A DNA stretch of 64,000 bases from Macrotis lagotis (Eukaryota; Chordata; Mammalia; Peramelemorphia; Peramelidae), in assembly GCF_037893015.1 (NCBI RefSeq), contig NC_133665.1, positions 194,986,146-195,050,145 of the forward strand, given 5' to 3'. Below the pieces are notes generated by a model. That model was not told the DNA's origin and did no database searches. It saw nothing but the letters and a program-made list of their open reading frames with translations. This document shows, one piece after another, positions 11,101 through 25,304 of the stretch (positions within the stretch are counted from its first letter, which is position 1; each line of letters begins with the position of its first letter). A program made the position numbers and the translations under genes.

Positions 11101-14100
11101 TAAGATGTGGTTGACATGGAAGCTGTTGTCTCCTGTTAAATCTGCTCCAATGGCCACCACCACCATGATTCATGATGAGCACAGGATGGAACATGGGTGT
11201 GTGTGTGTGTGTATGTGAGTGTGTGTATATGGCTGTATGTGTATGTATGTGAATACATGTGAGTGTGTGTGTGTGTGTGTGTGTGTAGGTAGCAACCCAT
11301 ATTCCCAGGGACTACTGGCTAAAATGTTGTATCATACAGTGAGCCAAGGTCTGGCCTGACAGTCAGGCATCAAGCCACCAGCCAATCAGGTCACAGCATT
11401 CCTTGAGGTCTCTGTGCTGAGCAATGAGAATCCAAAGAAAGGCTACCATCCCTCACCCCAAATCCAGTCCCCACCCTCCAAGAGTGAACCTTCTAATGGG
11501 AGGAACATGGCCATGTACAGGACTCTTCAAGCTCCGTGCGGACTAGATGGAAGAGACCCCCAGAGGCTTGGGGGGGGTCAGGAAGGCCCTGCTAAAAGTG
11601 GGATTTGAACTGTATCTTGAAAGAAGCCAGGGGAACTAAGACACAGAGCAGAGGGGGAAGGGCCAGGGAACAGCCAGTGAAAAGGGCAGAGGTGGGAGAT
11701 GTCTGGCCAGTGGGCCAGCATCTCTGGTTCACAGGGTGTGGAGAGTCGAGCAGGGTGTGAGGCAGCTGGGAGGGCAGGAGAGGGCTTTGAATGTCAGATA
11801 GAAGATTTAATATTTATTGGAGGAGAATAGAGGGCCACTGGAGTTCAATGAGGAGGGGGTAGACATGGTCAGTTCTGTGTTTTAGGAAAATTCCTTTCTC
11901 AATTAAGTGGAGGTTAGATTGAAGAGAAGGGAAGCCTAGGGCAGCAATTGGATTGGTCTGGGTTTGAGACGATGGGGCCTTCCCCAAGGTGGCAACTGGA
12001 TTTGAACTTGGTGCTCCTGACTCCAAGAGCAGTGTTTAGGTTCTGTGCACTGTATCAGCTGCCTCTCCTGGACAGGATGAAGCTGACTCTTTGCTCCCTC
12101 CACAGATGGGGAACATGATGTGGTTGAATGGACACAGAGATGCCCATTGGATGTTCTAGGGTTGGCACCTGAAGGTCTGAATTCCAATCCTGACTCTGTC
12201 TTTCAGAATCCTGCATGGAGAAGAGTTGATACTTGGAGCTGGAAGAAGCATGGAGCCTACCTGGACCAACCTTCTCATTTTACAGATGAAAAATCTGTTG
12301 GCTGAGGGCAAAGTGATGTGACCTGGGCTGGCCAAGGTTCCCCAAGTGACAGAAATTGGATCAAAATCCAGAGTCCCTTCAGGTGAGCCTCTAGGAGAGC
12401 TAATGTGGAATAGAAAAGATCTTCCAAATACAAAAGCAGGGGAAATTCTAATCCTCCCCAACCAGAGGGAGACGCAGAGCAGCTTTTTTGTTTTATTGGT
12501 GGGTGCACAGCCCTGGGCAGGGTTGGGCCATAAAGGAGAGCTACCCCTTCCCCCAATTTAATGTAATTCTGCAGCAAAACTTCTAGACTTTGTGGGATCT
12601 TTCTTTTGTTCTAACTCCAGTGAATTGTCCTTGGCTTTGGTTTGTATCCTAGGCTCTGCCCTGTGGGGGATGCTCAAAGACACGGGTACCAGGGGTAACT
12701 TGGGTCTTGCTGGGATGCCCATTGGTTTCAGGTGGTGTCTCTTCTGTCCCCTTGAGTTCTGCCACGCTCATCTCCTCCCATACCTGGAATGAATGCTTAG
12801 ACCGGGGGTAGTAGGATGTGGCCAAAGTCTCAGAGGTCTCTAAGTGTGCCTGGGCTTCGAGTGGGGCCCAAAGGAGAGGAGAACTCCTCCAGCCAGGACG
12901 ACATTGCCTCCTAAGGGTTTCCTCTTCATCTCAAATTGCACATTGGAGCAGAGAACTCAGGTCACACAACCTATCTCCTGGGCCATTCAGTGCCATGCCT
13001 CGGAGGCCTCTGTACCCCAGCAACAACACTGCCACGTCCATGTCTAGCTGTCCTGATCCTGGCCCAACAACAACGCCAATGAGCCTGATTTCAGAGAACA
13101 ACTGCTAGATTTCCTTTCCTTACCCCAAGGAGAGTTCAACCTTTACAGGTTGGTGACAAGAGATCTTGGGAGCTCAGGAATCCCCAAAGTGGCCCTGTCA
13201 ACCAGGACTCCTTCCTTCAGAGAAGCCGGGGTGAAGTCACAACCAGGAGAGGCAGTCAGGAGAAGAAATGTATGAGGGGAGTGGAGGAGAAGGGAGAGAG
13301 GGGAGAGAAAGAGTAAGAGGCTGAGGGATGGAAAGACAGAGAAGGAAGAGAAAGAACGGAGAGATTGGGGTGAATAATGAGGATGGTAGGAACATTGCTC
13401 CATCTCAAGAATCAGAGAGAAGTCCTGGCCAAGACACGGGGGTGTGTGGGGGTGGGATTGTGAATTATTCACGATGCTTCACACTGGGCCTCATGGCTGA
13501 GGGTGGTGGAGCTTAACCAGCATGGGAGTGAAGTTTCCCATGGCCCACTTTTCCAGAAGCCAGTACAGCAAAGCATTTCAGTAGCTTTAATTGCTAATTA
13601 ACTTCTCATTATCTTCAGAGGAAGAAAGACCAAACCCCAAAGGGCCTATTGAGCCTGGAAGAATCACCCCTTTCCTGTAGAAACAAGGTTGGAAAACCCA
13701 TAAACCTTCTCATGAGACTTACTCATATCCTAGTCTTGATGGGAAACAATGAAGAAGAGGTTTTCATTTGTCACAGATAGATGATCACATCCCTGACCTT
13801 CCTGCTTCCCCGAGACTCTGTGGCCAGTGCTGACCCTCCCACAGGCCCCTGGGCTTTGGTGGGTCTGAAAACTGACCAGAGTTCTCTGCTGAGTGGGGTC
13901 CCTTCAGTAGGTCAGAAGGCTAGGCTCTTGGGTTTTCCAGTTTTCCAGTTTTGATCCGAGCCTGCCAGTGATTTAGGAGAGGCTTGAATGAGCTATTTTC
14001 AACCCAGACTGTGGGTGAAAGCCAGCAAGGTTATTTTTCCTTCTTCCCAGGAAAGCCCTGACCTCTCTTACCTCATTTCCAAGTCTTCATTCTCCTGGGG

Positions 14101-17100
14101 GACAAATTTGTACAAGGCAACGTAGGTGCTGGTCTGTGAGATGTCTTTGTGTAGAGACCCCTGAGAGAAGGGAGAGAAGAGAGGGAAAGGATGAGGTGTG
14201 TGGGAGGAAGGGGAGCACCCCTTCCTTCTAAGGTGCTCACCCCAGAATGTGAACCTTTCCCAAAGCCACCTTCCTGCAGCCTGCCTGGCTTGGAGAAGGG
14301 GTTCCAAGGAAGGAAACTCCTCTGAGTGTTCAGTAATCAGGGCAGCTCTTTCTTCTTTGACCCCTGGACAAGAGTCCCCAAATGGGCATCTGGTGGGTAA
14401 AGAAAGGATGTCATGCGGACCTGTCTTCTGCCTAGGCAGGCAGGGTACACAGACTATGGAAAGCAGCTATTTGGTAGGGCAGGATGTCTGGGGCTCAAGG
14501 GGTAGTAGGAGCTGGGGCCAAGAGGAGGAGTGAAGAGTCTCCAGTCTTTTCAAGAGAATAACCCTTGGCTGGGTTGCTTTTTGCCCAAAGTTTGGCAGGA
14601 CCCAAAGAGGAACTGGCATTTCCCTCTTTCCTACATTCACTCACCCACTTACTTTGCCATTTACCCATCTATCCATCCATATCCATCCATCCATCCATCC
14701 ACCCACCCATCCATACAGTCAGCAAACAGTGAGTGCCTCCTATATCCAAGGAGAATCACTGATGGATAGTGGAGAGCCAGAAAGCTCTGGGTTCAGACTC
14801 TACCTCTGGCCCACTGCCTGTATGATCCTGGGCAAGTCACTCAAGATCCTTTCTAGAACTCTTCAGTTTTCCTCAACTAAGAGTTTCATATGCCTCTAAG
14901 ATCCTGGTCCAACTCTCACTCTCATGCCTGGGCACATGAGGCCTAGTAAGGGAGCTGAGGGGTGACACACCCTGGACTAAGGAGGGGTCCCTGGCCTTGA
15001 GGAGTTACAGGATGCTGCAGACACTAGCTTCCCCACTCAGGAGAATGAGATTAACCAATTCACTTGCCATCTAGGGCCCCTCCCCATCTGGGTCTGTCTT
15101 AGGCTTCCCATCTCATTTCCCTTTGAGCACTCTGGTCTAGCCAGGATGGCCTGTTGCAGCGAATCCCCCTGCGCTTGCCCAGGCTGGTCCCCATGATTTC
15201 TCTTCCCTCTTGGGATGCCCTGGAGCTTAGCTCAAGTATACTTCTCCAGAAGATGGCCACTGGTGCCCTGACCTGTCCCTTCTACAGCCCCTGTATCTAG
15301 TTTGCACATGGTCTTTTGTGAGAGGCAGAACAGGTGCAGGTCTGCCCTGGCAAGGGAGAGTCCTCAGTCATCAGGATTCTTAATGTCAGTGAAATCCTAG
15401 GCAGGGCTGGGCCCTGGCCCCCAGGTCTCCATGTCCTCGTTTTCCTGAGGGCAGAGAATGTGTCTTTTTTTGTACTTTGTGTCCCTGGTCCCGAGCTGAG
15501 TGACTGGTACACAGCAGGTCTTTAATCAGCGTGGACTGACTGCTCAGACCTTGAATGCTCAGCCTGAAAGGGCCCGGTGAGCCAGACTAACTGCCTAGAG
15601 GTAGACCATGCCCAGGGACCCTGCCCCTCAGCACTGAAGAAATCAGGTTTTCTGGGTGAGGACCCCTGTGGAGTCAAGCCTTGGCCTTCTGGCCTTCACT
15701 CAGCCTCCACCCTCAGCCCCAGGTTTTGGGCTGACACCCTCTCGTACACATGCCTGAGCTTGGATGGGCACAATAAAGGTCAGGTGCTTCCAGGGATGCT
15801 CCCAAGTGACAGCCTTCCCGAGAGCAACCTGGTGGGGGACAGGACCCCAGACAGAGGTGTCCCTTCACAATGTGTAGTCTCCTTTCTAGAACATCAAAAT
15901 CTCTCTATTCTCCCAAGAATTTTCCCCTAGAAGCAGCAGAGGAATGCACTTTCCCCTTACTTTGGTAAATGCTGGGCCATTTGTGGTCTTCAAGTCTTCT
16001 CTGATGTCATCGGAGCCATTTTCTGAATATGTAAACACTGTGGAGGAGAGAGATGACACATAGCAAGTCCTCAGATCACCTAACCACAACTAGCACTTCA
16101 GCCCACTTTCAAGGTGACTGGGTTGATCTCCCAAGTCCCTGTGGAGATGGTGGTGTGGGCTCCTGGGGAACAGTCTGGCTCTGAATTCAAGGTTTAGTCT
16201 CTAAGCCAGTTTCTTGAATCTCCTAATCTGAAGGAAAGGGATCACACACACCACAATCTCCTCTTCCATCCTCACCCCACCTGGCTTGATTTTCACTCAT
16301 TTTGTACTTAGAGATTTAGGTTAGAGTTTGTATTCAATGAGCATGAAAGTTGCAGCATGGCCACATCCACCTTCTCCTCTTCACCTCCACCTGGACTATT
16401 GCAATAGCAAATTGATTTCCCTGCCTTGTTTCTCCTCTCTCCTGCTCACCCTCTACATGGTTGTTCAGTAATTCTTCTAAAAACAGGTCTGCCATGTCAC
16501 TCTCCTGCTCATGAAGCCTCACTGGCTCCCTAGGGCCCATAGGATCAAACATAAAATACAGTCTGGCTGCAGCCCATCTTCCAAGGCCATTGGATCTTGC
16601 TCCCTTCCATGTCCTCTATGGGTCAGCCCTTGCCCAACCCAACTAGCCTGTTTGCTTTTCCTCACACATTCTTCATTTCCCATGCTTGGGAAGAACCAGT
16701 TTCTGGGTAGCTTTCACCATTTAGCCTAGTTCCAAGGAAAACAGTGAGAGTAAGTTGATCCCTTGGATGACAGAGCTCAGCAGGCTCTGAAGCAGATTTG
16801 GGAAATCAGAATTATACCCAAAGAATTTTGGGGGGTTGTTGTTGTCTTCATTCTTTCTTTTTTAAAAAAATTTATTTAAGGCAATGGGGTTAAGTGACTT
16901 GCCCAATAGCTAGGTAATAAGTGTCCGAGGCCCAATTTGAACTCAGGTCCTCCTGACTCAAGGGTCAGTGCTCTATCCACTATAGCACCTAGCTGCCCCT
17001 GTTGTCTCCATTCTTGAAGAGGACCGTGACATCAGGGAGGTGATGCCATGACAAGCAAGTGAATTAGATTTATGTGAGGGAAAGCGCCGTGCAGTTACCG

Positions 17101-18528
17101 GCTCACTTTGTCCCCTAGAGCCACACTAGATCGGCATCTTTCTCATGATCAATGGATCCATTGAAAACCTGCCCATACAGTGTGGCCAGGGGACTGATGA
17201 AGGACAGGCCTGGCTCCCAGGCTGGTGATCTAAGCAGTACAGAGATGTTTTCAGACTCACCCCATGCCCTTTTCTCTACTCACCACTGTTGCTGCGCCTC
17301 CTGCTTGGCTCAAAAAATACACCTGGCATTTCTTCTGGGACCTCTCCAAGGTCTGAGATCTATGAGAAGAGAAAGGGGGGGGTGATCTGGGGGCCTGGAC
17401 CATGTCCTAGACCAGGGCAGAGACCCCAAGGCTTGTTGCTGGCTGGTGATGGTATTTCACCAACATGAACACGAACATGCCTCTAGATAGTTCTGGGCCT
17501 GCAGGGCTGCTCCAAGAAACCCAAGTCTGGTATTTAGTTAACCTGACTCCAAGGAAGGGAGTCGCCCCTGGTAAAGAGTGGGGTCTATAGATTCACATAC
17601 ATTTTGGGGGAAAATCTCCCAGAGTCCCCAGTCCTGTAGGTGTGGAGAGAGAGGCCTGAGACCAAACAATTCCCTTCTCAGCTTATGGGTTGCCTAGAAG
17701 AATTTGCTTGAAATGGGGGCTGTTGTTTCCCTAGGCCTCAGCAGCAGCAGCCCATGGGCAGGAGCCCACTCTACCTAACTGGCCCTGCCAAATTGGACCA
17801 AAGGGAGGCTTGGCTCTTTGTCCTCCTCTTTCCCCTATAATGGAATGGGAACATTTTCTTTTCCACTTTTATTTAATCACAAGCAATCTCCTCACCATTC
17901 CTGATGTTGACCACAAGTCTCTCACCCTTGGCCTCTTTTTGGCTATGATACTTATCCAATCAATCAGAGAAACCTGATAAGGAATTTTAAATGGTGGCCT
18001 GAGGCTGGGAGCCCTGGCTCTTAGCTTCCACTAAACCTGGACTCCTGCCTTGGCTCAACAGATCTGGGTGCTGAGTGGAGATGACCCTCTGCCATGGTCC
18101 ACCCACATGGCAGACACCCAAGGTGACCAAACATCCTGTTGTGTTCTCATCCTCTCTGCACCCAAGGGAAGGACATTCCTGTGTTGTTCCTGCTTTGTGT
18201 GATCTGGTGCTCATGTCCACCCTCCCATAATTGATAGGGAAGGAGCCAATGGGGGAATAGAAGGGTGCAAAGATAACACCCTAGGCAGATCACAGGGGAA
18301 CCAAATGCTGCCCACTGACGTCCATCTCATACAGTCATCTCATTCTGGTGGGTCTTCCCTCTCTCTTTATCTTTCCTTCCATCCTTCCTTTACTTCTTCA
18401 TCCTTCCTGCTTTCTCCCCTTCCCTCTTGCTTTTTATCCTTCCCACTGTTAAGCATATATCCAAGAAGGTCAAAGACAGACAGTTCCCATATGTACTCAG
18501 TAACTTTGTTTATGGAAACTGTAAGGCA

Positions 18529-18574
<46 letters not shown>

Positions 18575-21500
18575 CGACAAACCTGTTACTGTGCATAAAT
18601 GTAATGATATATTATTGTGCAGGAAGAAATGAAGATGAAGAATTCTGAGAAACATGAGAAGAATTACATATACTGATGCAGAGTAAAGTAAGCCAAGCCA
18701 GGAGAATGGTATAGACAGAGACTACAATAATGTACATGAAAAGACCACAAAAAGGCAGCCAAATTCTGAATAATTATCATGATGACCAGAGCTGGTTCAG
18801 GAAGATGGATGATGAACTACATTTTTCCTTCTTTCTATAGAGAGCTGGGAGTCTATGGGAACAGAATATGTTGGTTGGTTTTTGGATAAGAAGAAATGGT
18901 TAGAGAGGATATAAAACGGGAAATAATTGTACAAAAGTGACTGACATCATTGAAACTTTAATTTCAAATTGATCTTTTGTTAAATGCAAATAAACAATAT
19001 CCAGTCTATCTGAAATTTCAGGACTATTTGTAGCTATGGAGGAAGACATGCTTCCCAGTCTATGTCAAGGGTATCATCTGGGAAGATTTCCAAGCACTCC
19101 AGTTGGTGAGCTTAGAGCAACCTTAACTGCCCCTCCTCTCTTTGCATGTCCTCTCCCATCCCATTCAATCACTTGTGAAGTCTTGGTGATTGAACTTGAT
19201 GTCTCTAATCAAGGTAGTCTCTTCACACCAATCTAATCCAGGTCTCCAACATGTTACAGATGAATTATGGCCAAACCTCTTAATTGTTCTCCTTCAATTC
19301 ACTTCTTTCTCTCCCACTCAATGATCCAAATCATCTTTATAAGGCAAAATTTGGGGATGTTTCAAAGCTTTAATGACTCCTATGCTTGGAGAATAAACTA
19401 TGGACACCTTGAATTGGCATTGAAAGTCATTTGAGTTCCCTTTCTAGTTTATTATCACATCCACCTTCTCACACACTCTCTCCCACTGGAGAAGGGCTCC
19501 TTCCTGTGTTCTTTTTGCCACTTGGAATTCTTATTTCCATTCAGTTACTGCCTCTTATGGGGGAGGGGGGTGAGGTAGCTTTTATGATTTTTCTCCTCTG
19601 ATTTCCTTGATTTATTTCCTTCTCAGTGCTAATGTTGATTTGGAATGGAAGCTCTTGGAGGGGATGGAATCCTCTGCTCCTGCCTTGGATTTGTGCACTT
19701 GCAAAGTGCCTGCTACAAAATAAATATTTGCCGAATTAAATTAAATTGAATTGCAGACTCCTTTAGAGCTCTGTCTGACTGCTCTTCAGACTGTTTAACC
19801 ATGTTGAGTAGCTGGTTTCTGGCTTAAAGATCTCTTGTGAAGCTTTAGAGTATTGAATAAGAGTGGGTTGGCTCAGTTACTGCATGATGCCAGGCAGCCT
19901 TCCTTACCCAGACTCAAGAGAGTCCAGAAATCCTGTGGTTAGTCACTGAACTATTGAGTAAGGAAGTGGTGATGCTCTAACTTCTGATCCTAGACCTTCC
20001 ACACTGGGCTTTTGGCATCCCTATAGTTTCTGAGTTCCCAAACTGGGAGGCCTAGAGATTGAGCCAGTCAGATGTCTATGCTAACATGTTTCAGAGGACC
20101 ATTCTGCTGGTCTGAAAAGACTGCCGGTATTTAACGAGGAGCCATGATTCATTCAAAGGACATCTTGTAGATTCAGTTGGTCTTCAGATCACACAGTCCC
20201 AAATCTGATAATCTCCTGATCACACCTTCTTTTGATCACCCCATCGCCAATTTATACCATCTTTGGATTACACCATCTGTTGATCACACTATCTTCTGCT
20301 CACACCATTTTCAGAACATATCTCCTCCAGCTCACACCATCTCCAGCTCACACCATCTCCAGCTCACACCATCCTATGATCTTCAGATCCTATCTCATAC
20401 TCATACCATCTCCTGATCATAATATCTCCAACTTATATTTATCTAAAGCTTGTACCATCTCTTGATTACACGCTCGCCAGTTCACACCATCTCCCAATCA
20501 GCTCACACTATCTCCAGATCATATCTCCTCCAGCTCACATCATCCTATGATCTTCAGATCCTCTCTCTTACTCATACTATCTCCTGATCACACCATCTCC
20601 TGATCATAGCATCTCCAGGATTTATCTCCAGCTCACATCATCTCCAGATCACACTGTCTTCCCTCTTCCCCTTCTTGCTGCTGACCTTCACTGGGTAAGT
20701 TTGACGTTGATGCCTCATCACCATGTGATCAGGAGATACTAAGCAGCTGATAGCTTCCCTTGGGCTCTCATCCAAGCTCCAGAATGCTAGAATATTTTAA
20801 GAGACTAGGGTAGAGCCTCTTTTGTTGGGTGCTGAGATGCCTGAGTCTCTGGCTGCCATGCTAGTTGCCTCCTCATTGCCCCCTCTTCAGTATTTCCTAA
20901 GTCTTTCTACCCAGTCACCTTTGACTTAACTATGTTTGGGTGTGATCTGGGCAGAAGGAGCTTAGCGATATGGGCGTGAGCACTGCAGTGAGCACACTCT
21001 CCTCTGGCTTTGACTGCTGTGCTCTTTGGCTGCCTGCACCCACCCTGAGCTAATGTTCAGTCAATAAAGGGAATGACAACAAAGCATCTCAATCTCTGTG
21101 CCAAACTATCAACCAGGGGGAGACCTCCCACAAACCAGGCCCCTTTGCCATCCTAAACATATTTATATATGTTTATTGGTTGGGCTGTGAGTTGGGTTAG
21201 GCTGAATACTGGGAGAACAGATTCCAAGTAGGTCCCAAGGGATTAAAGGCACAATCAGAAAGGACTTGGCTTCTCCAGTGGCCCAGGCAACTGAAAATCA
21301 TCACTTCAGCTTTGGTTTGAGGAGAGACAGAAAGCCCAACTGGTGAGGAAGAGAGGGAAGACTGAAGCTGGCAGCCTACTTAGAAGAGGCCCAGTCAGGA
21401 AGGACAGGTCACAGAGGGGCAGGAGCAGGGGCTGTAATCTTACAGGGACTTTTTCATCTACTTGGCTGTGGCACAGAATCTGCCTAAGGAGCCCTAGAGC

Positions 21501-24500
21501 CTGTCCTGGATTGTGCTTTGCTTCTGGTGGGAAACAGTGAGGACCCACAGACCTGAACAGTGGATCCCTTGCCACAGCCTCCCCCAGGCTTTATGGTGGG
21601 AGGTAACTGAAGATGTACCCCAGAAAATTGGACTGTCATCACCGGCTACATGAATGTGGCTTACTAAGCCTGGTCTCTGCAGCCGTGCCACCTAGCCTTA
21701 ATGGCTGGGTAATAAATGGTAGGGGCCTAATAAATTCTTGTTGCACTGACAGCAAATATCATATGAGGCAAAATTAAAGAGAAAAAGAAGAGGATTACAG
21801 AGTTCCGGTTGGGAGAACTGGATCCACTTCCTGAGTTTCCCTTCCTGGTTTTCTGTGCCAATGATGTACCGAATCGGAGAGTCTCATAGACAGGGTCCAC
21901 CTTGTTGCCACAGGCTGTAACAGAAGACAGGAAGCCATGAGAGGAGCATTGCCAAAAACCTGCACTATCAGGGGTCTCACCAATCTTCCCATTGGGAAGT
22001 GGGGTAGAAATGTGGGCTTGTGGTCCATCCCAGAAGGGTTCCTTCCCTCCCCTCTCCCCAGCCCAGACCTTGCCCTGTCATCTGGCAGGTATGGTTGGGT
22101 ATGTCCTTGGAACTCTGGTGGGCACCAGGACTTCCCTCACTCAACCTTTTATTCTGGGCCCTTCCTAAACCCCAGTTTAGGGGGACAATCCTTTTTTGCT
22201 ATCATGTTTTTTATTCTCTCTTCCTCAAAGCAATTTTCACTTCTCTTCTGGAATGGAAAGTGTGTTCTTCCTGAGAAAGACTTAAAGAGAAGCATCCATC
22301 CTTTCCCAAGTACTCACATGGGTGAGAAGAAGTGAGTCCTACTAGGTCTCCTGGATTTGGGATTTTAAAAAAGTGATGCTGAGGCTTTGGGACAGTTAGG
22401 AGGAAGCATGGTCTGTTCAGGGTTATTTCTCCAAGGAAGAGGGTGAGGGATAATGGAGGCTTCAGTGAAGGCACTTCTCTATCTCTTGGCCAATGAAAGA
22501 CTTGATTTGGGGGATCGCACTATTCAGGGTATGGGCATGCTGTGCCTGGATGAGGTAGGAGCAGCAAGAGGCCCACCCAGCAGCCTGTAGCTGTTCCCCA
22601 CTCACCAATAGGCATGACTTCTCTGATGCACCCAAATTGCTCCTGGATGAGTAACGGGGAGCTGTAGTAGCGTCGGAACCCTTTGGGCTAGAGAGACAGA
22701 AAAGATATTCATGTCACCATGGTTCTGGCAAGACCAATAGACACCCCAGATATCCAACCTCACCTGGCTCTGCTCTGTGCTACCACCCCACCCCTAGCTC
22801 CATTAGCCTTTGACTCTCTTCTAACCACAGGAGTCATTTGACCAAGTTGAATTAGAAGAGAGCACCTTCTTCTCCTCACATCCTGGAGCTTGGAGGGGGG
22901 CGTAGGGAAGGTCAACGATCCTCCCCTTCCCTCCCAGCCACACCAAGCAGCCCTGCTCTCATGTTGTGAGATCAGCTTGGCTGCCCTGGAGACATTTCCA
23001 AAGGACCAGAGGGCCATCCCTCAAGCTTGTGCATCTGAGGCTACAGAAGGGCCTGGTGGACAAAGAAAGATTAGATTTACAATCCTGGCACTGACTCTCA
23101 CTAATGGGCCAGGCACCTCACCTCAGCTTCTCCATCTGTAAAATGGGGATAACATCTGCAATTAGATCCTAGGACTGTTGGGAGAGGCAGATGAGATGAT
23201 GCCTGTGAAGGGTTGAGCCTGTTTTTTTTGGGCTCTGTGAATGCCGGGTCCTCCAGACAGGGGGCTAGCTTACCAGTTTGCCCATGCAGTGCTGGGGTCC
23301 GAGACTGGCTGTGCACTTGTGGTGGAGGCTCATCTTGCAGGCTTTGCAGCGTAGCCCCTGCTTGGCATTGCCCCCTGCCAAAGACAGTGGGAGAAGTTGG
23401 TGGTGGATGAAGGGCTCCTTGGTGGGCCATCTTGCACTGTGACCCAGTGAGCTACTGCTTCTGCCAGAACCCATGAGGCGGCCCTCCCCAAGGTGGGCAC
23501 CTATAGGATAGGACACTCACAGAGTGGGGGCCCCCCAGCTGTACCTCTGCAAGAAGTTGCTCAGCAGGAATTCTCCTCCATTACCCACCCCTCATCCAAG
23601 CCCACCTCTGCTATGGGTAAGCCAGCCTCCTGGGCATGAGCCTTTGGGCACAGTCAGAGGCCAGGGCCTCTTCTCAAAACCTGTCTGGTCTCCCACCCTT
23701 ATTGGCATAGCTCTTGAGACAGAAGGAGCACCACCTTTGCTGCCAGGGTGCCTGGCAAAGAGACAGGGAAACAAACAGATGCAGATAGTATTCCATGATG
23801 CCCATGTGTGCTCTTGCCATGTGGTCTATTCCTTACATACAGGAGAGCACTATGGGGCTGGTGGGGTGGCAAGCACACTGAAGATCTAGACCTTGGGGCT
23901 GCTAGAAGGCAGGGAGTAGCCCCCATGAAGCTGTAGCACTTCCTTCTCTGGACCCTGAGTCAAGTCTTTCTCAATCCCCCTCCCCAGACTCCCCTAGGCA
24001 TGGGAGAAGGCAGGTTTCCATCAAGACTCCATCTCCCTGCAAGGAGACCGGTGATGAGGAGAGCATTTTGAGCATGGCTCCTCCATGATTTCTGGGGAGG
24101 GCGCTCTCACTCCTCTAAGACATCCAGATTTTGAGTTCAAAGGTTTCCTTAGCTCCTCAACTCAATTGTTGCCCACCCTTTTCCCTTGGAGGGCAGCCTG
24201 GGCTCAGGAGGTTGGAATTAGGGTCCAGGCTTCAGATTCACTCCTGCCATCAGTTGGAGCCCCAGCTCTCCCTCCTGTCAAGGCCCAGATTCTGGTTGAC
24301 TGTGTCCACTGTACCCTATCCCCTCCAGCTTGATCAATGTAGGGTTGGGGTGAGAACTTCTCATCTCCTGAGCCTCGGGCTTTGGTGACATCGGAGACTC
24401 TGGAGTCTCAAACCTCAGCCAACTCTTTATAGTCTTGGGTTCAATTCAAGCTCTCAAGCTGGAAGCATCATGGAAGAGTCATCCTCCATTTTCACCCGGG

Positions 24501-25261
24501 CTTGTGTCAACATGCAGCCTGTGCTAGGAGTGAGTCAGTTGTCTGTCTCTGGGAGCCAATGTTTGTCATTTGAGCTGGGGTTAGAAGCAAGACTCGGGTG
24601 GGAAGGAGAGGTCTGACATTGGAAACTCTTGGGGGAGATGATTTTTGAAATCTGTTGTTCAATGGGTAGACCTAGGTGGGGAAGAAGATAGACCCCAGGC
24701 CCTGAAGACAGGGGGTCTCAAGTTCAAATCCTGCCTCAGACACTAGCAGTGTGAACCCTGGGCAAATCACTTAACCCTGACTGCCTCCAAAAAAAAGAAG
24801 AAAGATCTATTGGTTGAGGTCATAGTTCTAAGTGAGAGGACTCCTATTTGGGGTTTCTCAGGGTAAGTGTTCTAATGTCCATCCAGAGCCTGGACTCCAA
24901 CTGGCCTGAGACCTTCTGTGAATGACCTTGACTCCTCCTAGGACAAGGCTGCTGGCTGACGGTAGAGGCTGGGGTCCTGCACCCATTCCTCAGGTCCCCG
25001 GCATTAACTCAAGCCCTCCCTCCCCCATTTCTGGTCCTGATTAGGAAACTCCCCCTACCCGAATCTGGTAGTGATAAAGGGGGTTGTGAATTTCCCCATT
25101 TTGTTTGGGTTGGATTGGGAATTCTCCTTTCAAATCTGACCTCAGCCAGGCTTGTCTCTGAGACATAAAGCTTCCTGGCTCAGACCCTCTGAGAATGTCC
25201 TCCTGCAAAGACTGGGGTCACTGTCCACCTTGCCTTCCCTCAATTGAATGATGCTGGCCGT

Positions 25262-25304
<43 letters not shown>

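Larger units (their letters stand above)
10073..14071 (-). other. STAC intron 8, 3,999 bp
   Basis: GTAAGA donor, CCTTCCAG acceptor. It carries a MIR-like element (10690-10910), a TG-rich repeat (11196-11287), and a long old dispersed-repeat fragment (11576-12070). No coding signal was seen in 12100-14071. Confidence 0.85.
14161..15960 (-). other. STAC intron 7, 1,800 bp
   Basis: GTAAGG donor, CCCTTCTCTCAG acceptor. It holds a TCCA microsatellite, a MIR-like piece and an L2 3' end. No additional exon was recognised. Confidence 0.85.
16038..17283 (-). other. STAC intron 6, 1,246 bp
   Basis: GTGAGT donor, CTCCTCCACAG acceptor. It consists largely of transposon sequence: an L2 piece and a SINE nested in an older composite SINE. 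Confidence 0.85.
17360..21798 (-). other. STAC intron 5, 4,439 bp
   Basis: GTAATC donor, TCTTCTCATAG acceptor. It contains a TG repeat, a retrotransposon 3'-end relic (18590-18990), an L2-like stretch (19120-19745) and a minisatellite (20188-20660). Nothing exon-like was seen. Confidence 0.85.

Noticed and set aside
14661..14716. CRISPR-like or other spaced repeats among the tandem arrays
   Set aside because: All tandem arrays here are eukaryotic micro- or minisatellites without unique spacers.
22606..23374. Assignment of the gene to STAC2 or STAC3
   Set aside because: The C1, linker and SH3 residues fit STAC itself ([31 protein letters not shown]) better than the paralogues as remembered.
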